From: Gammaproteobacteria bacterium
Lineage (GTDB): Bacteria > Pseudomonadota > Gammaproteobacteria > Enterobacterales > Kangiellaceae
Reading direction: 5' to 3'
Length of the DNA: 64,000 nt
Assembly (NCBI GenBank): GCA_013373375.1
Contig: JABXHY010000025.1
Span: 62,001-126,000 of the forward strand
Shown: positions 15,932 to 25,092 of the stretch, in pieces
Layout: every line of letters begins with the position of its first letter
Position numbering within the stretch: position 1 is the first letter of the stretch
Position numbers and translations under genes: made by a program
Notes under the pieces: model-generated
The model's database searches: none
Told to the model about the DNA's origin: nothing
The model's input: only the letters and a program-made list of their open reading frames with translations

Positions 15932-17500
15932 TTACTTAACTTCAGGTGCTTTTTCAAATGAGTGATACGGCGCTGGTGAAGGTAAATGAGTAAATTCTAA
16001 ACCTTCAGCACCGTCCCAAACATTGTCGGTCGCTTTACCTTGTCCGCCACGAATACAATTAATTACGATGTACATAAATAGTAACTGACTAAAGCCCAGC
16101 ATAAAGGCACCTATGGAAGATAACTGATTAAAGCCTTCAAACATCATGTTGTAATCCGGTACCCGGCGTTGCATTCCAGCAAGGCCCGAGAAATGCATCG
16201 GGAAAAATGTAATATTGACCGAAATGATGGACAACCAGAAATGGATCTTCGACAAAGTCTCGTTAAACATATTACCAGTCCATTTTGGTAACCAGTAATA
16301 AACCGCGGCAATCGTGCCGAAAATGGCTCCCGGGAATAAAACGTAGTGGAAATGCGCAACCACAAAATAAGTGTCGTGATATTGCTTATCCACAGGTGTC
16401 ATCGCCAACATAACACCCGACACACCACCCAAGGTGAACAGGATTACGAATGCTAATGCAAACAACATTGGTGTTTCAAAGGTGATCGAACCTTTCCACA
16501 TGGTTGCGACCCAGTTGAAGATTTTAACGCCGGTAGGTACCGCAATGATCATAGTCGCGATCATAAAGTACAACTCGCCAGCGACGGGCATGCCTACGGT
16601 AAACATATGGTGAGCCCAAACCAAGAAAGAAAGGAACGCAATCGAAGCGGTTGCATAAACCATTGATGCATAACCAAACAGCGGCTTACGACTAAACGTA
16701 GGAATGATGTGCGATGCAATACCGAATGCTGGCAAAATCATAATGTAAACTTCTGGATGACCAAAGAACCAGAAAATATGCTGGAACATGACCGGATCAC
16801 CACCACCTGCGGCATCGAAGAATGATGTACCAAAATGTCGATCGGTCAACATCATGGTCACAGCACCAGCTAGCACAGGCATTACCATAATTAACAAGAA
16901 CGCTGTGATTACCCACGTCCATACGAACATTGGCATTTTCATTAATGTCATACCAGGCGCGCGCATGTTAAACACAGTAACGATAACGTTAATCGCCCCC
17001 ATAATGGACGAAATACCCATTAAGTGAACACCGAAAATGAAAAAGTCGGTAGATGCCGGCCCATATTTTGTCGAAAGTGGAGCATAGAAAGTCCAGCCAA
17101 AGTTAGGCGCTCCATCTGGGAATAATTGCGGAACTAACGACAGCAATAACAATGTAAATGCAAAAGGTAAAATCCAAAAACTAAAGTTATTCATTCTTGG
17201 AAGCGCCATGTCTGGTGCACCAATTTGCATTGGGATTAACCAGTTCGCCAAACCAACAAAAGCAGGCATAACCGCACCAAAAACCATGATAAGACCATGT
17301 AATGTTGTCAGCGAGTTGAATGTATTAGGATCAAAAAATTGCAAACCAGGTTGGAATAGCTCTGTGCGAATGCCAAGAGCCATTGCTCCACCAATCAAAA
17401 ACATGATGAAGGAGAACCATAGATACATGGACCCTATGTCTTTATGGTTGGTAGTAAATAACCAGCGTTTAATGCCGGTTGGATGATGATCGTGTGCCAT
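15932..17500 (-). CDS. coxA: Cytochrome c oxidase subunit I
   Basis: Catalytic subunit of the heme-copper oxidase, reducing O2 to water and pumping protons. The 522 residues give twelve helices. Ligands visible are H68 and H385 (heme a), H383 (heme a3), and H248, H297, H298 (CuB). Y252 is the Tyr cross-linked to H248, and GHPEVY with E250 marks a type A1 oxidase with the D and K proton channels. A strong Shine-Dalgarno (GGAGAC) supports the start. It follows coxB by 12 bp. Confidence 0.98.
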   Translation of the reverse strand: MAHDHHPTGIKRWLFTTNHKDIGSMYLWFSFIMFLIGGAMALGIRTELFQPGLQFFDPNTFNSLTTLHGLIMVFGAVMPAFVGLANWLIPMQIGAPDMALPRMNNFSFWILPFAFTLLLLSLVPQLFPDGAPNFGWTFYAPLSTKYGPASTDFFIFGVHLMGISSIMGAINVIVTVFNMRAPGMTLMKMPMFVWTWVITAFLLIMVMPVLAGAVTMMLTDRHFGTSFFDAAGGGDPVMFQHIFWFFGHPEVYIMILPAFGIASHIIPTFSRKPLFGYASMVYATASIAFLSFLVWAHHMFTVGMPVAGELYFMIATMIIAVPTGVKIFNWVATMWKGSITFETPMLFALAFVILFTLGGVSGVMLAMTPVDKQYHDTYFVVAHFHYVLFPGAIFGTIAAVYYWLPKWTGNMFNETLSKIHFWLSIISVNITFFPMHFSGLAGMQRRVPDYNMMFEGFNQLSSIGAFMLGFSQLLFMYIVINCIRGGQGKATDNVWDGAEGLEFTHLPSPAPYHSFEKAPEVK

Positions 17501-17512
17501 GATTCAGTCTCC

Positions 17513-18673
17513 TTAATTTCCGGCTCTTAGCTCGCCAACACGTCCAGGTTGAACAATATCACCTGTGCTGTTGCCCCAAGCATTTCTTTCGTAAGTTACA
17601 ACTGCTGCTATTTCCGCATCAGTCAGCTGGTCACCAAATTTAGGCATCGCATTTTTACCGTATAGTACGATGCTAGTGTGCTCATCGATTTTGTCGGGAT
17701 TAGTCGCTATTTCACTGCCAGCAAGAGCAGGGAAAGATGCCAAACCTTGACCTTCTGGTTGATGACAAACCGAACATTTCTCAGCGTAAACTTTTTTGCC
17801 CATTTCCATCAGATCTTCCATCGACCAGCTTTTTGCAGCTGCTTCTGCGGCTAATCTGGCAGCTTCCGCTTTTTCTTCCAGTTTTTGAGCAACCCATTGA
17901 TCATATTCGCTTTGAGTCACAGCACGAACAACAATCGGCATGAAGCCATGAAGTCGACCGCAAAGCTCAGCACAGACGCCTCGATAAACACCTGGCTTTT
18001 CTATACGGGTCCAAGTTTCGTTGATGAAGCCCGGAATAGCGTCCATTTTCACAGCAAAGTCCGGCACCCACCATGAGTGAATAACATCGTCAGATGTCAT
18101 CAAGAACCGAACTTTTTTACCTACTGGCAATACCACTTCGTTGTTCACTTCAAGCAGGTAGTTCTCACCTTTTTCGGTACCCGTTCTTGCGTAATCTTCA
18201 TATTGCGAAGCTGGTGTAGACAGTTCTGATACGAACTCAAAGTCTTCGTCGAGATATGTGTACTTCCACTTCCACTGTATCCCGGTAATCTTGACTGTCA
18301 TGTCGGCTTTTGAAGCATCTTCCATGTCTAACAACAATCCAATCGCAGGCTTAGTCAGGTAAATCAAAATAAGCATTGGAATGACGGTCCAGATGATTTC
18401 CAACGTTGTTGAGTGACTAAACTTTGAGGGCGTTGGATGCGCCGACTTACGAAATTTTATGACTGCATACAAAATTGCAGCGAAAACCAGAAATGCCACG
18501 ATCAACATGATCCAAGCTACTTCGTTGTGAAGGTCGAATACACGCTGTGAGTTCTCGGTGACTCCCGGACGCAAATTGTATTTTGATAATTCAGGCTCGT
18601 TTGCCCATACACCACTTGCCAGCAATGTAAAAAGCATAAACGTACCCGACATTACCCGATTAAGTAATGACAT
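17513..18673 (-). CDS. coxB: Cytochrome c oxidase subunit II with fused cytochrome c
   Basis: Subunit II accepts electrons and passes them to subunit I. The 386-residue protein has a signal peptide, two helices (about 52-74 and 91-115) and a cupredoxin domain with the CuA ligands H199, C234, E236, C238, H242 and M245. A linker rich in Ala and Glu leads to a C-terminal class I cytochrome c domain with heme site CSVCH (300-304) and probable axial Met343 (AMPKF). The fusion makes this a caa3-type enzyme. It is the first gene of the operon. Confidence 0.97.
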   Translation of the reverse strand: MSLLNRVMSGTFMLFTLLASGVWANEPELSKYNLRPGVTENSQRVFDLHNEVAWIMLIVAFLVFAAILYAVIKFRKSAHPTPSKFSHSTTLEIIWTVIPMLILIYLTKPAIGLLLDMEDASKADMTVKITGIQWKWKYTYLDEDFEFVSELSTPASQYEDYARTGTEKGENYLLEVNNEVVLPVGKKVRFLMTSDDVIHSWWVPDFAVKMDAIPGFINETWTRIEKPGVYRGVCAELCGRLHGFMPIVVRAVTQSEYDQWVAQKLEEKAEAARLAAEAAAKSWSMEDLMEMGKKVYAEKCSVCHQPEGQGLASFPALAGSEIATNPDKIDEHTSIVLYGKNAMPKFGDQLTDAEIAAVVTYERNAWGNSTGDIVQPGRVGELRAGN

Positions 18674-18845
18674 GGTGTTTACTCTCCATCAACAACCCAG
18701 GCCTATGAATGACCAGTTATATTGTTTTTTTAATTGATTTGGTGATTAAAATTATGACTCGGGCTGGCCGAGCAGCGCCTAAAGATAACTCAAAACCATT
18801 CTCGATGGCTACACCCACTTTGGAGATAAAAGATGACAAATAGAT

Positions 18846-18876
18846 GCCAAACTGATTACAAACTCATCAGTTTGGC
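18846..18876. repeat. Inverted repeat after the anti-sigma gene
   Basis: GCCAAACTGAT and ATCAGTTTGGC form a perfect 11-bp stem with a 9-nt loop, 14 bp past the stop of the anti-sigma gene. Neither side has a proper T run, so it may be a weak terminator or a 3'-end protecting hairpin. Confidence 0.55.
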
Positions 18877-18889
18877 TGAAAAATAATCG

Positions 18890-19546
18890 CTATTGCAGAA
18901 AGGGTTTGAGCTGTTTATAAATAGGATAATCTGGATAAGCTGCAGTGAATTGTTTTAACTCTTGGTTCATTTTGTCGAACTGACCTTCCTCAGCGAGGCG
19001 AATAATCTCCACTGCCCACTCGTTTGCAGGCATAACAGACTGATTAATTGGTTCCGCCGAAGGCAGCGCTAAAGCGGCTTCTGATGGTGCTTCATAAAAC
19101 ACTACAGACTCGTCCATTTCGGCTCTTTTTGACGACATTTGTACTTTTTCTGCTTGTTTTTGACGAAGTTGTCTCGCCTTTTCCTGAGTCAATATACTGT
19201 CTTGGCTGTTGCTAGTCGTGCTAATTGTTGTTGCTGAATCAGCAGTAGGCTGATTAAAGGGCACCACTTCAGATCCAGGCTGAATCATAGGCCACATAAC
19301 ATGAGCGAGAGTGAAGGTCATCACCACAGCACCCAATGCTGAAACAGGAATTTTAAATGCGTTCCAAAATGAATGCTTTGTCTCAGTTTTGGTCGAAATT
19401 TTTTGCTCATTATCCAACTCTCGATGCATTGCAGCAAAAATCACCTTATCGATATCCGACGATGGCATCTCGTTCGAGCTATTTCGATAACGCGATAATA
19501 TCTCTTGCTCCTCGGCCGAGTAGTCGAGTTCATCACGCTTATTCAT
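18890..19546 (-). CDS. Probable transmembrane anti-sigma factor
   Basis: A 218-residue protein with a cytoplasmic N-terminal region of about 68 residues, one membrane helix (about 70-92, VSALGAVVMTFTLAHVMW) and a low-complexity, Gln/Ser-rich periplasmic region. Its start overlaps the end of the ECF sigma gene by 8 nt. The topology and coupling are those of membrane anti-sigma factors, although I cannot see a clear zinc-finger or RseA motif. The C-terminal segment (EEGQFDKMNQELKQFTAAYPDYP) resembles a short helical repeat. Function is inferred from context. Confidence 0.65.
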   Translation of the reverse strand: MNKRDELDYSAEEQEILSRYRNSSNEMPSSDIDKVIFAAMHRELDNEQKISTKTETKHSFWNAFKIPVSALGAVVMTFTLAHVMWPMIQPGSEVVPFNQPTADSATTISTTSNSQDSILTQEKARQLRQKQAEKVQMSSKRAEMDESVVFYEAPSEAALALPSAEPINQSVMPANEWAVEIIRLAEEGQFDKMNQELKQFTAAYPDYPIYKQLKPFLQ

Positions 19547-20171
19547 TCGTTGTATCTCCTAATTGTTCGCGCAACTTTTGCATTGCATAGCGCAAACGAC
19601 TTTTAATAGTTTCTCGGCTGGTACCGACTATGTCTGCTATTTCGGCAAGTGACAAATGACCTTCTTGCTGCATCAACAAAGCTTCACGTTGTTCATTCGG
19701 TAAATTGTTTATCGCTTCTTTTAAAGCTCTGGACTGCTCTTCATTTTCGAGCAAACGAGTAGTTGATTCCGATCCATCTGCATTTTCGACCATTTCCTGA
19801 TTATCACCATCGGTACGCATGGCGTACTGGGCACTGCCAAGATGACGGTAATAGTCGATTAAGCGATTGTGCGCAACACGGTATAAAAAAGTGGTGAACT
19901 TCGCCGATTGTTCGTAACTTTGTCGAGCATTAACTATTTTTATCCAGACATCCTGAAATAACTCTTCCGCAATATCTCTACTGGAACAATGTCTTAAAAA
20001 GTATCGAAATAAACCACCCTTATGTCGCCCATAAAGTATTTCAAAAGCTTGTGATGAGCCTTCGCAATATTGCGACATTAATTGCTCATCGCTGTTCACA
20101 TCCACTTGCTGTTCCATCGACAGAGATCTGTTTATTAAAGAGTTATTTAAAGCAAATGATATAGAATTCAT
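19539..20171 (-). CDS. ECF-family RNA polymerase sigma factor
   Basis: A 210-residue ECF sigma factor. Region 2 includes FEILYGRHKGGLFRYFLRH, EELFQDVWIKIVNA and FTTFLYRVAHNRLIDYYRH. Region 4 includes LPNEQREALLMQQEGHLSL and the helix-turn-helix AEIADIVGTSRETIKSRL. An alternative start at Met19 (20117) is possible, because neither ATG has an obvious ribosome site. It lies between an upstream YfbK-like vWA lipoprotein gene and a downstream probable anti-sigma, all on one strand, so the three look like one unit. Confidence 0.92.
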   Translation of the reverse strand: MNSISFALNNSLINRSLSMEQQVDVNSDEQLMSQYCEGSSQAFEILYGRHKGGLFRYFLRHCSSRDIAEELFQDVWIKIVNARQSYEQSAKFTTFLYRVAHNRLIDYYRHLGSAQYAMRTDGDNQEMVENADGSESTTRLLENEEQSRALKEAINNLPNEQREALLMQQEGHLSLAEIADIVGTSRETIKSRLRYAMQKLREQLGDTTNE

Positions 20172-20198
20172 AGAAGTGTGTCTCGAGTTAATTTGCCG

Positions 20199-21929
20199 CT
20201 ACCGTTCTATGACAACGCCCGAAGAGTGTCGCTCGCTCGCAGAGTCTTCAAGTTTTGATGGCTTAAGTGCTCGAGCCAGTCCTATCAACTGAACTAATTG
20301 CTGATCCGCTCCAAATGGGTCAACGCCTACCGCTGACTTTGCCTGCTGTTCAATATCCATTATTGACATGTCTTCTAAATAATCACTATCTCTCAGCCAC
20401 ATACCAAATGCAGTAACTGCCGAAGCCAGGCGAAAGGACGGCGACATTTCGTCACTCAAAACGCTTTCCAATTCAATTGCTTCAGCTAACTCAGTACTTT
20501 TGTCACTGTCGGGCTTTTTATACCGAAGCTTTAAAAAGCCTAATTCTTTTTTATTGCCTGATGCTGAGTTCTTCTGGCCATACCTTAATTCAGGAAGTCT
20601 GCGCAATTCAGAATCTGTAAGAGTAATTTCGTATAAAGCTGTCACACTGTGTCCAACGCCTACTTCGCCTGCATCTACCTTATCGTTTTCAAAATCTTCA
20701 TCTCGTAACTTTCGATTTTGATAGCCAATTAATCGATATTCAGCAACTACCGCAGGGTTAAATTCAACCTGAATTTTGACATCTTTTGCCATGACATCCA
20801 GGGCACTTGCTTGCCTGTCGATCAAGACTCGTTTCGCTTCAAGAAGTGAGTCAATATAAGCGTATTGTCCATTTCCTTTGTTCGCTAATTGCTCCATTAA
20901 ATGATCGTTATAGTTGCCCTGGCCAAAACCCAAAGTCGTCAAGTAAATTCCTGATGTTTGCTTTGCTTTTATAAAGTCAATAAGCTCGCTTTGATTAACT
21001 ATGCCAACATTAAAGTCTCCATCGGTGGCTAAAATTACTCTGTTATTCCCATCTTTCTTAAAATGTTGCGCAGCTAACTGATAGGCAAGTTTTAATCCTT
21101 CTCCTCCGTTAGTGGATCCTCCTGCCTGCAATTGCTCCAGAGCACTCACAATTTTCACCTGTTCACTAACTTTTGTTGGTGGTAGCACAACGCCTGACGC
21201 GCCCGCATAAACAACAAACGCCACTCGATCGTCAGAGCTCATATTGTTTAGCATCAACTTAATTGATTTTTTTAACAATGGAAGTTTATCTTCATTTCGC
21301 ATCGAGCCAGAAACATCAATCAAAAAAACTAAGTTATTGGAAATTTCACGCTTTACAGCTGGCTTGTAGGTTTGCAAACCTAATTGCAACAAATAGGAAC
21401 CTTTTTTCCAAGGTGACTTCACCATTTGCTTAGTCCATTGAAATGGCTTTTCTGGTGATGTATTGGAACTGTCGTATTCGTAAACGAAATAATTAATCAT
21501 CTCTTCTAATCGGATTGAATCCGAAGGTGGTAAACGGCCACTTTCCAAAAAGCGACGCATATTCGAGTAAGCGCCGGTATCAACATCTATCGAGAAAGTT
21601 GACAGTGGTTGGCGTTCAGTTCGTATTACGCCATTATCTTTAACCTGAGCATAATTTTCTTGCATCTGCTCCTGAGGAGCATACATAAGAGGAGGAGCCA
21701 TAGACATTTCAGCGGTTTGTCTTGCAACTCCGCTCGATTGGCTAACCGTTCGTTTCGCGGCTTCTTTTCGATATTTGACTTGGGTATCTTGTTCAGCCTT
21801 TGCAATAGCGGGAGCTGAACTGTTTGAGCTCGTATCCTGATTTTCATTCTGACTCTGCGCGCAGCTTAGTAACATCGTACTAACAAAAAAAGATATAATA
21901 CCTGTCGATACTCGCTTTAAGTTACTCAT
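20199..21929 (-). CDS. YfbK-like von Willebrand factor A lipoprotein
   Basis: The frame is open to 22088, but the start at 21929 has a good Shine-Dalgarno (GGAGTT). It gives a 576-residue protein with a lipoprotein signal (LLSC, Cys23). An N-terminal YfbK-type domain (PLSTFSIDVDTGAYSNMRRF and RLEEMINYFVYEY) precedes the vWA domain with MIDAS residues D205, S207, S209 (DVSGS) and ATDGDFNVG. A C-terminal DUF3520-like region follows. Such proteins bind metal and partners in the periplasm, often with an ECF sigma pair as here. The first gene of its operon. Confidence 0.88.
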   Translation of the reverse strand: MSNLKRVSTGIISFFVSTMLLSCAQSQNENQDTSSNSSAPAIAKAEQDTQVKYRKEAAKRTVSQSSGVARQTAEMSMAPPLMYAPQEQMQENYAQVKDNGVIRTERQPLSTFSIDVDTGAYSNMRRFLESGRLPPSDSIRLEEMINYFVYEYDSSNTSPEKPFQWTKQMVKSPWKKGSYLLQLGLQTYKPAVKREISNNLVFLIDVSGSMRNEDKLPLLKKSIKLMLNNMSSDDRVAFVVYAGASGVVLPPTKVSEQVKIVSALEQLQAGGSTNGGEGLKLAYQLAAQHFKKDGNNRVILATDGDFNVGIVNQSELIDFIKAKQTSGIYLTTLGFGQGNYNDHLMEQLANKGNGQYAYIDSLLEAKRVLIDRQASALDVMAKDVKIQVEFNPAVVAEYRLIGYQNRKLRDEDFENDKVDAGEVGVGHSVTALYEITLTDSELRRLPELRYGQKNSASGNKKELGFLKLRYKKPDSDKSTELAEAIELESVLSDEMSPSFRLASAVTAFGMWLRDSDYLEDMSIMDIEQQAKSAVGVDPFGADQQLVQLIGLARALKPSKLEDSASERHSSGVVIER

Positions 21930-22025
21930 AACCAACTCCAAAAAATAAATGCATCGACGGCAGGGGCAGCCCTTACGATCGACTTTGGAATGGTTAAACG
22001 CTCTGTATATCAACAAAGGGTTAAA

Positions 22026-22481
22026 ATGAACGGCTTCTGTGCAGCTTATTGGAACGAAAGACTCCACCGAGAAATTCCCGCGACTCAACTGCTGAAGTTA
22101 ACTGTCGAGGAGGTTTCTCCAGACAAAATTTCACTCTCGTCTCCGTTAGAACCGAACCTCAATGGTCATGGAACTGGTTTTGCTGGCAGCATCTACACCA
22201 TTGGCATTACTACAGGCTGGACCTACCTTAATGCATGGGAGCGTGAACTTGGCCTAAACGCTAAAATCGTAGCGTTAGACGCTGCCATTAGATATAGCAA
22301 ACCCATTACTGACACCATTCACGCTAACAATGAATCGAGCATTTCAGAGCGTGCATACCTTTGGCCAGAGTTACTTACGAATAAGAAAAAGTTCACCGAA
22401 CGTATAAGCATCTTAATAGGGGATTCAAAAGTAACGGCTGCATCAAAACTGGATATTTTGTTTCATATTTCCAAACGATAG
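22026..22481 (+). CDS. YiiD C-terminal-type putative thioesterase
   Basis: A hot-dog fold protein matching the C-terminal thioesterase domain of YiiD. The marks are the LSSPLEPNLNGHGTGFAGSIYTIG segment (two adjoining blocks), then GWTYLNAW and the DAAIRYSKPI strand. The frame is open to 21990, but the ATG at 22026 has an AAAGGG ribosome site and gives the usual domain start (151 residues). The acetyltransferase half found in E. coli YiiD is absent, which is common in other gammaproteobacteria. It is divergent from the vWA gene. The substrate is unknown. Confidence 0.78.
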   Translation: MNGFCAAYWNERLHREIPATQLLKLTVEEVSPDKISLSSPLEPNLNGHGTGFAGSIYTIGITTGWTYLNAWERELGLNAKIVALDAAIRYSKPITDTIHANNESSISERAYLWPELLTNKKKFTERISILIGDSKVTAASKLDILFHISKR

Positions 22482-22527
22482 CCTAAAGTTAGTTGCAGAT
22501 CTCAGAATCACATAGAGTCTGCTTTAA

Positions 22528-23391
22528 ATGTCATTTAATACTTTAAAATCCAGAGTTATCATCTCGTTTGCCATATTAAATTTTATGAGCACTGCTGCAG
22601 CTGCCCAGCAAGAAACAAAAACGCCCCCCCAAACACCTTCTTCTTCAACTGAGAGTCTACTTACTGAGAAAGGGCGTGAACATTGGAAGCAACAATTATT
22701 CGAAATTGAAAAGCTCTACCCTGATGCAAAAAGGAATTGGCTCAATGATGATAAAACTTCTCTATTGTTAACTTTTCCCAGTACAAGCATAGGACCTAAT
22801 TACGGACATTTAGTAATAACAGTCGAAAGACTTGAACAATTTAACTTAACTCGAGATTTTTCCCGTGAAATGAATAAAATGGGCTGGAATATGTATTTTT
22901 GCTTTACACCTCCATCCTCTCTCAAAAACTCTTCAAATGGCTCAGTGGAAAAAAACCCTTTTTTTACTGTTCTAGAAAAAGCGGTAGAACTGATACCTAT
23001 TAAATCACCGTCAGATATGTTCTTAATGTCGATTGATCATTCAACATTAAATTTTTTTGGAGCTTCCACTGAAAATACTCAAAATACTACTTCCTTAGCA
23101 AATCTAACGCCAAAAATTGCAGGATTTATATTGTTGATTGATAATTTATCACCCGACAGCTATCTCCAGCTTACACGTTCAGACAAAATGCTTATTTCTA
23201 AAAACTCTCGATTAATAATAAGTAATAACATGTACGACCAGCTTCACAGTCAATTAAGACGGACAAGCACTCATAACAATGTGCATTTTGATCGATTCAG
23301 CGATTCCTTTTATTCACTCAACAATTCATCTTTCACATCACAAAAGCTGCATGGATGGATGAAAAACATTGTGAAAAATAAAAGTGAGTAA
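22528..23391 (+). CDS. Exported protein, possibly DUF3530-like
   Basis: A 287-residue protein with a cleavable signal peptide (FMSTAAAAQQ) and a Ser/Thr/Pro-rich linker. The mature part contains LLLTFPSTSIGPNYGHLVITVERLEQF and REMNKMGWNMYFCFTPP, described here as two blocks. This order, a hydrophobic strand then GW before a strand ending in Pro, resembles the start of DUF3530 alpha/beta-hydrolase-like proteins. I see no clear nucleophile elbow, so any enzymatic activity is doubtful. It lies 46 bp after the thioesterase gene on the same strand. The identification is tentative. Confidence 0.6.
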   Translation: MSFNTLKSRVIISFAILNFMSTAAAAQQETKTPPQTPSSSTESLLTEKGREHWKQQLFEIEKLYPDAKRNWLNDDKTSLLLTFPSTSIGPNYGHLVITVERLEQFNLTRDFSREMNKMGWNMYFCFTPPSSLKNSSNGSVEKNPFFTVLEKAVELIPIKSPSDMFLMSIDHSTLNFFGASTENTQNTTSLANLTPKIAGFILLIDNLSPDSYLQLTRSDKMLISKNSRLIISNNMYDQLHSQLRRTSTHNNVHFDRFSDSFYSLNNSSFTSQKLHGWMKNIVKNKSE

Positions 23392-23491
23392 GTGAATTCA
23401 AAATATTTTTATGAATTAAAAAATCAAAATTTCAAACTAAAATAGTCTACTCCAAACTTATGATTCGAAATTTTTTGCATATTTTTTTCAG

Positions 23492-23524
23492 AATATGAAA
23501 AAAAAGTAACTTTTTTTTCATATT
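23492..23524. repeat. Perfect 16-bp A/T-tract inverted repeat
   Basis: AATATGAAAAAAAAGT (23492-23507) and its exact reverse complement (23509-23524) flank a single A. It stands in a very AT-rich 227-bp region between the exported protein and the H1-like gene, with many A and T tracts that should bend DNA. It could be an operator or curved-DNA site for the H1-like gene, a recognition site for that protein, or a terminator for the upstream gene. Confidence 0.85.
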
Positions 23525-23548
23525 TAAGCATTTTTCAGTTGATTTTTT

Positions 23549-23575
23549 TTGAAATTCATCAACTTACACTATAAA
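23549..23575 (+). promoter_or_regulatory. Candidate promoter of the H1-like gene
   Basis: TTGAAA at 23549-23554 and TATAAA at 23570-23575 are separated by 15 bp, shorter than the ideal 17. The predicted start gives a leader of about 35 nt carrying a strong GGAGG ribosome site. The A/T-tract palindrome lies just upstream. Confidence 0.4.
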
Positions 23576-23618
23576 CTTTCCTATGAGCTCGTTCACTCAA
23601 TCAATCTGGAGGTTAACA

Positions 23619-24209
23619 ATGGCTAAAGGTGCTATTGCTAAAAAACGTAAAGTAGCTGCAAAAAAGGCTGCTCCAAAAAAAGCAACTAAGAAAAAAGCAG
23701 CTCGCAAAGCGACTAAAAAAGTCCAAGCGAGTGGTTCAACTGCTAAGGCATTATCTGCTGCAGAAAAAGTAGCTGCAAAAGCTGCTGCCGCTGCACAAAA
23801 AGCAGAGAAGCAATTAGCCGCTGCACAGAAAAAGGCTGATGCAGCAAGCAAGTCGTTAAAAGCGAAGCGTGACGCGGCAAAAAAACGCAAAACACAAGCA
23901 GCCAAAAAAGCGGCTAGCAAAGCAGTTGCAGCAAAGAAGAAAGCAGCTGACGCGGTAAAAGCTGCAAAAGCTGCCGCTAAAGCAGCGAAAGACGAAGCTA
24001 AATCTGCTACTGCTTCAGTTAAGTCAATTAAAGGCGTTGCTAGCAAAATGGACAAAGCGGCAGCAAAAGCAGCAGCAGCGGTTAGCAAGTTCCGTGCGAA
24101 ACAAGATGCACAACTTGCGAAGCTAGAAGCTAAGCTTGTGAAAGCAGCTGCTAAACCTAAGAAGAAAAAAGCACGTCGTAAAAAGAAAGCAGCAGCTAAG
24201 AAAGCTTAA
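23619..24209 (+). CDS. Histone H1-like Lys/Ala-rich DNA-binding protein
   Basis: A 196-residue protein made almost entirely of Ala and Lys in AAKKA-like repeats, with KKKKARRKKKAAAKKA at the end. This is the H1-like class of bacterial nucleoid proteins (compare AlgP and the C-terminal domain of eukaryotic H1). It should bind DNA non-specifically through its charged helices and affect compaction. The ATG at 23619 is chosen over the one at 23583 because a perfect TGGAGG Shine-Dalgarno precedes it. The opposite-strand frame is also open but is a composition artefact. A strong terminator follows. Confidence 0.85.
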   Translation: MAKGAIAKKRKVAAKKAAPKKATKKKAARKATKKVQASGSTAKALSAAEKVAAKAAAAAQKAEKQLAAAQKKADAASKSLKAKRDAAKKRKTQAAKKAASKAVAAKKKAADAVKAAKAAAKAAKDEAKSATASVKSIKGVASKMDKAAAKAAAAVSKFRAKQDAQLAKLEAKLVKAAAKPKKKKARRKKKAAAKKA

Positions 24210-24228
24210 TTCGTCGAATTGAGTATTC

Positions 24229-24254
24229 AAAAAGGGGCCTTTGAGCCCCTTTTT
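24229..24254 (+). terminator. Terminator of the H1-like gene
   Basis: AAAAAGGGGC and GCCCCTTTTT form a perfect 10-bp stem with a 6-nt loop ending in five T, 19 bp after the stop codon. Confidence 0.93.
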
Positions 24255-24360
24255 ATTTAATGCTTTAAGAGTGAACTTCTGCGAACCTGCCTGTCAGTTG
24301 TTAGAAACCTATTAAAAATTTAACTACAACCCTAATTCAAACATTTCAAATAAATTGAAA

Positions 24361-25092
24361 TTACCGCTTATATTGCTCAAATTCCGAAAATTCCCAATGC
24401 CGACTGGCAAGTAGCGCACTAAATCCATTTCTTTTATCAATTGAAATATGAGCTTCTTCGTCGATGATTTGATGTATATCTTTAGCAACCTGATTCAATT
24501 TACGCTTGATTTTAAGCATACCGACTTCGGTGACAAAACCGGACACAAAACCCAGAGATTCTTCTGGCCGAATAAACCTTCCTGATAAAAATGCATCTTT
24601 TACATTTCTTAATACGTATTGCTCGATGGGGCCACCTTCAAGCCAATGAAAATCTCTTGAAGTTAGTAGTCTTATTTTATTGTTCGGCTGTAACTCAATA
24701 ATTTTCATTCGATCGAGCTTCGCCAAATATTGGATAATTTGGTGTTCGTCGAATTTGTAGTAGTTCAATATTTCTGAAAAAGACCAATGATTAAGCACCA
24801 AATAAGTAATCAATAATAGGTCAGGCTGTTTCACCAGCTCTTTTTCATACTCTTCTGTTAATTGCTCTATTTTCGGTTCAAAACGATAGGCTTCTGAGAA
24901 TAATTGTTCAAGGCTGTAGTTGATTATTGCTGCGATTCGCTCAAGTCTTTCTAAAGTAAAGTTTCGTTGTGCAAATAGCCTTTTTACACTGGCCTCACTC
25001 AGGTCTAATTCATTTGCGACTAAAGCATAAGTTATGTCTTTTGCTTTTAACTGATGCTTGAGAAAGTTGACGACTTTAGCAATATCACTCAT
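24361..25092 (-). CDS. XRE-family transcriptional regulator
   Basis: A 243-residue protein with an N-terminal Cro/C1-type helix-turn-helix (about 15-60: [20 protein letters not shown] and [19 protein letters not shown]). A longer C-terminal region contains a second possible winged helix ([27 protein letters not shown] region) and a Phe/Trp-rich end. I do not recognise an effector domain. Its start overlaps the ParA-like gene by 8 nt. It is the last gene of the cyclase/FHA, ParA, XRE cassette and probably regulates it or works downstream of it. Confidence 0.82.
   Translation of the reverse strand: MSDIAKVVNFLKHQLKAKDITYALVANELDLSEASVKRLFAQRNFTLERLERIAAIINYSLEQLFSEAYRFEPKIEQLTEEYEKELVKQPDLLLITYLVLNHWSFSEILNYYKFDEHQIIQYLAKLDRMKIIELQPNNKIRLLTSRDFHWLEGGPIEQYVLRNVKDAFLSGRFIRPEESLGFVSGFVTEVGMLKIKRKLNQVAKDIHQIIDEEAHISIDKRNGFSALLASRHWEFSEFEQYKR

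Noticed and set aside
23597-24088. 163-codon open frame opposite the H1-like gene
   Set aside because: It is the mirror of the Lys/Ala repeat: Ala/Phe-rich, no ribosome site, a composition artefact.
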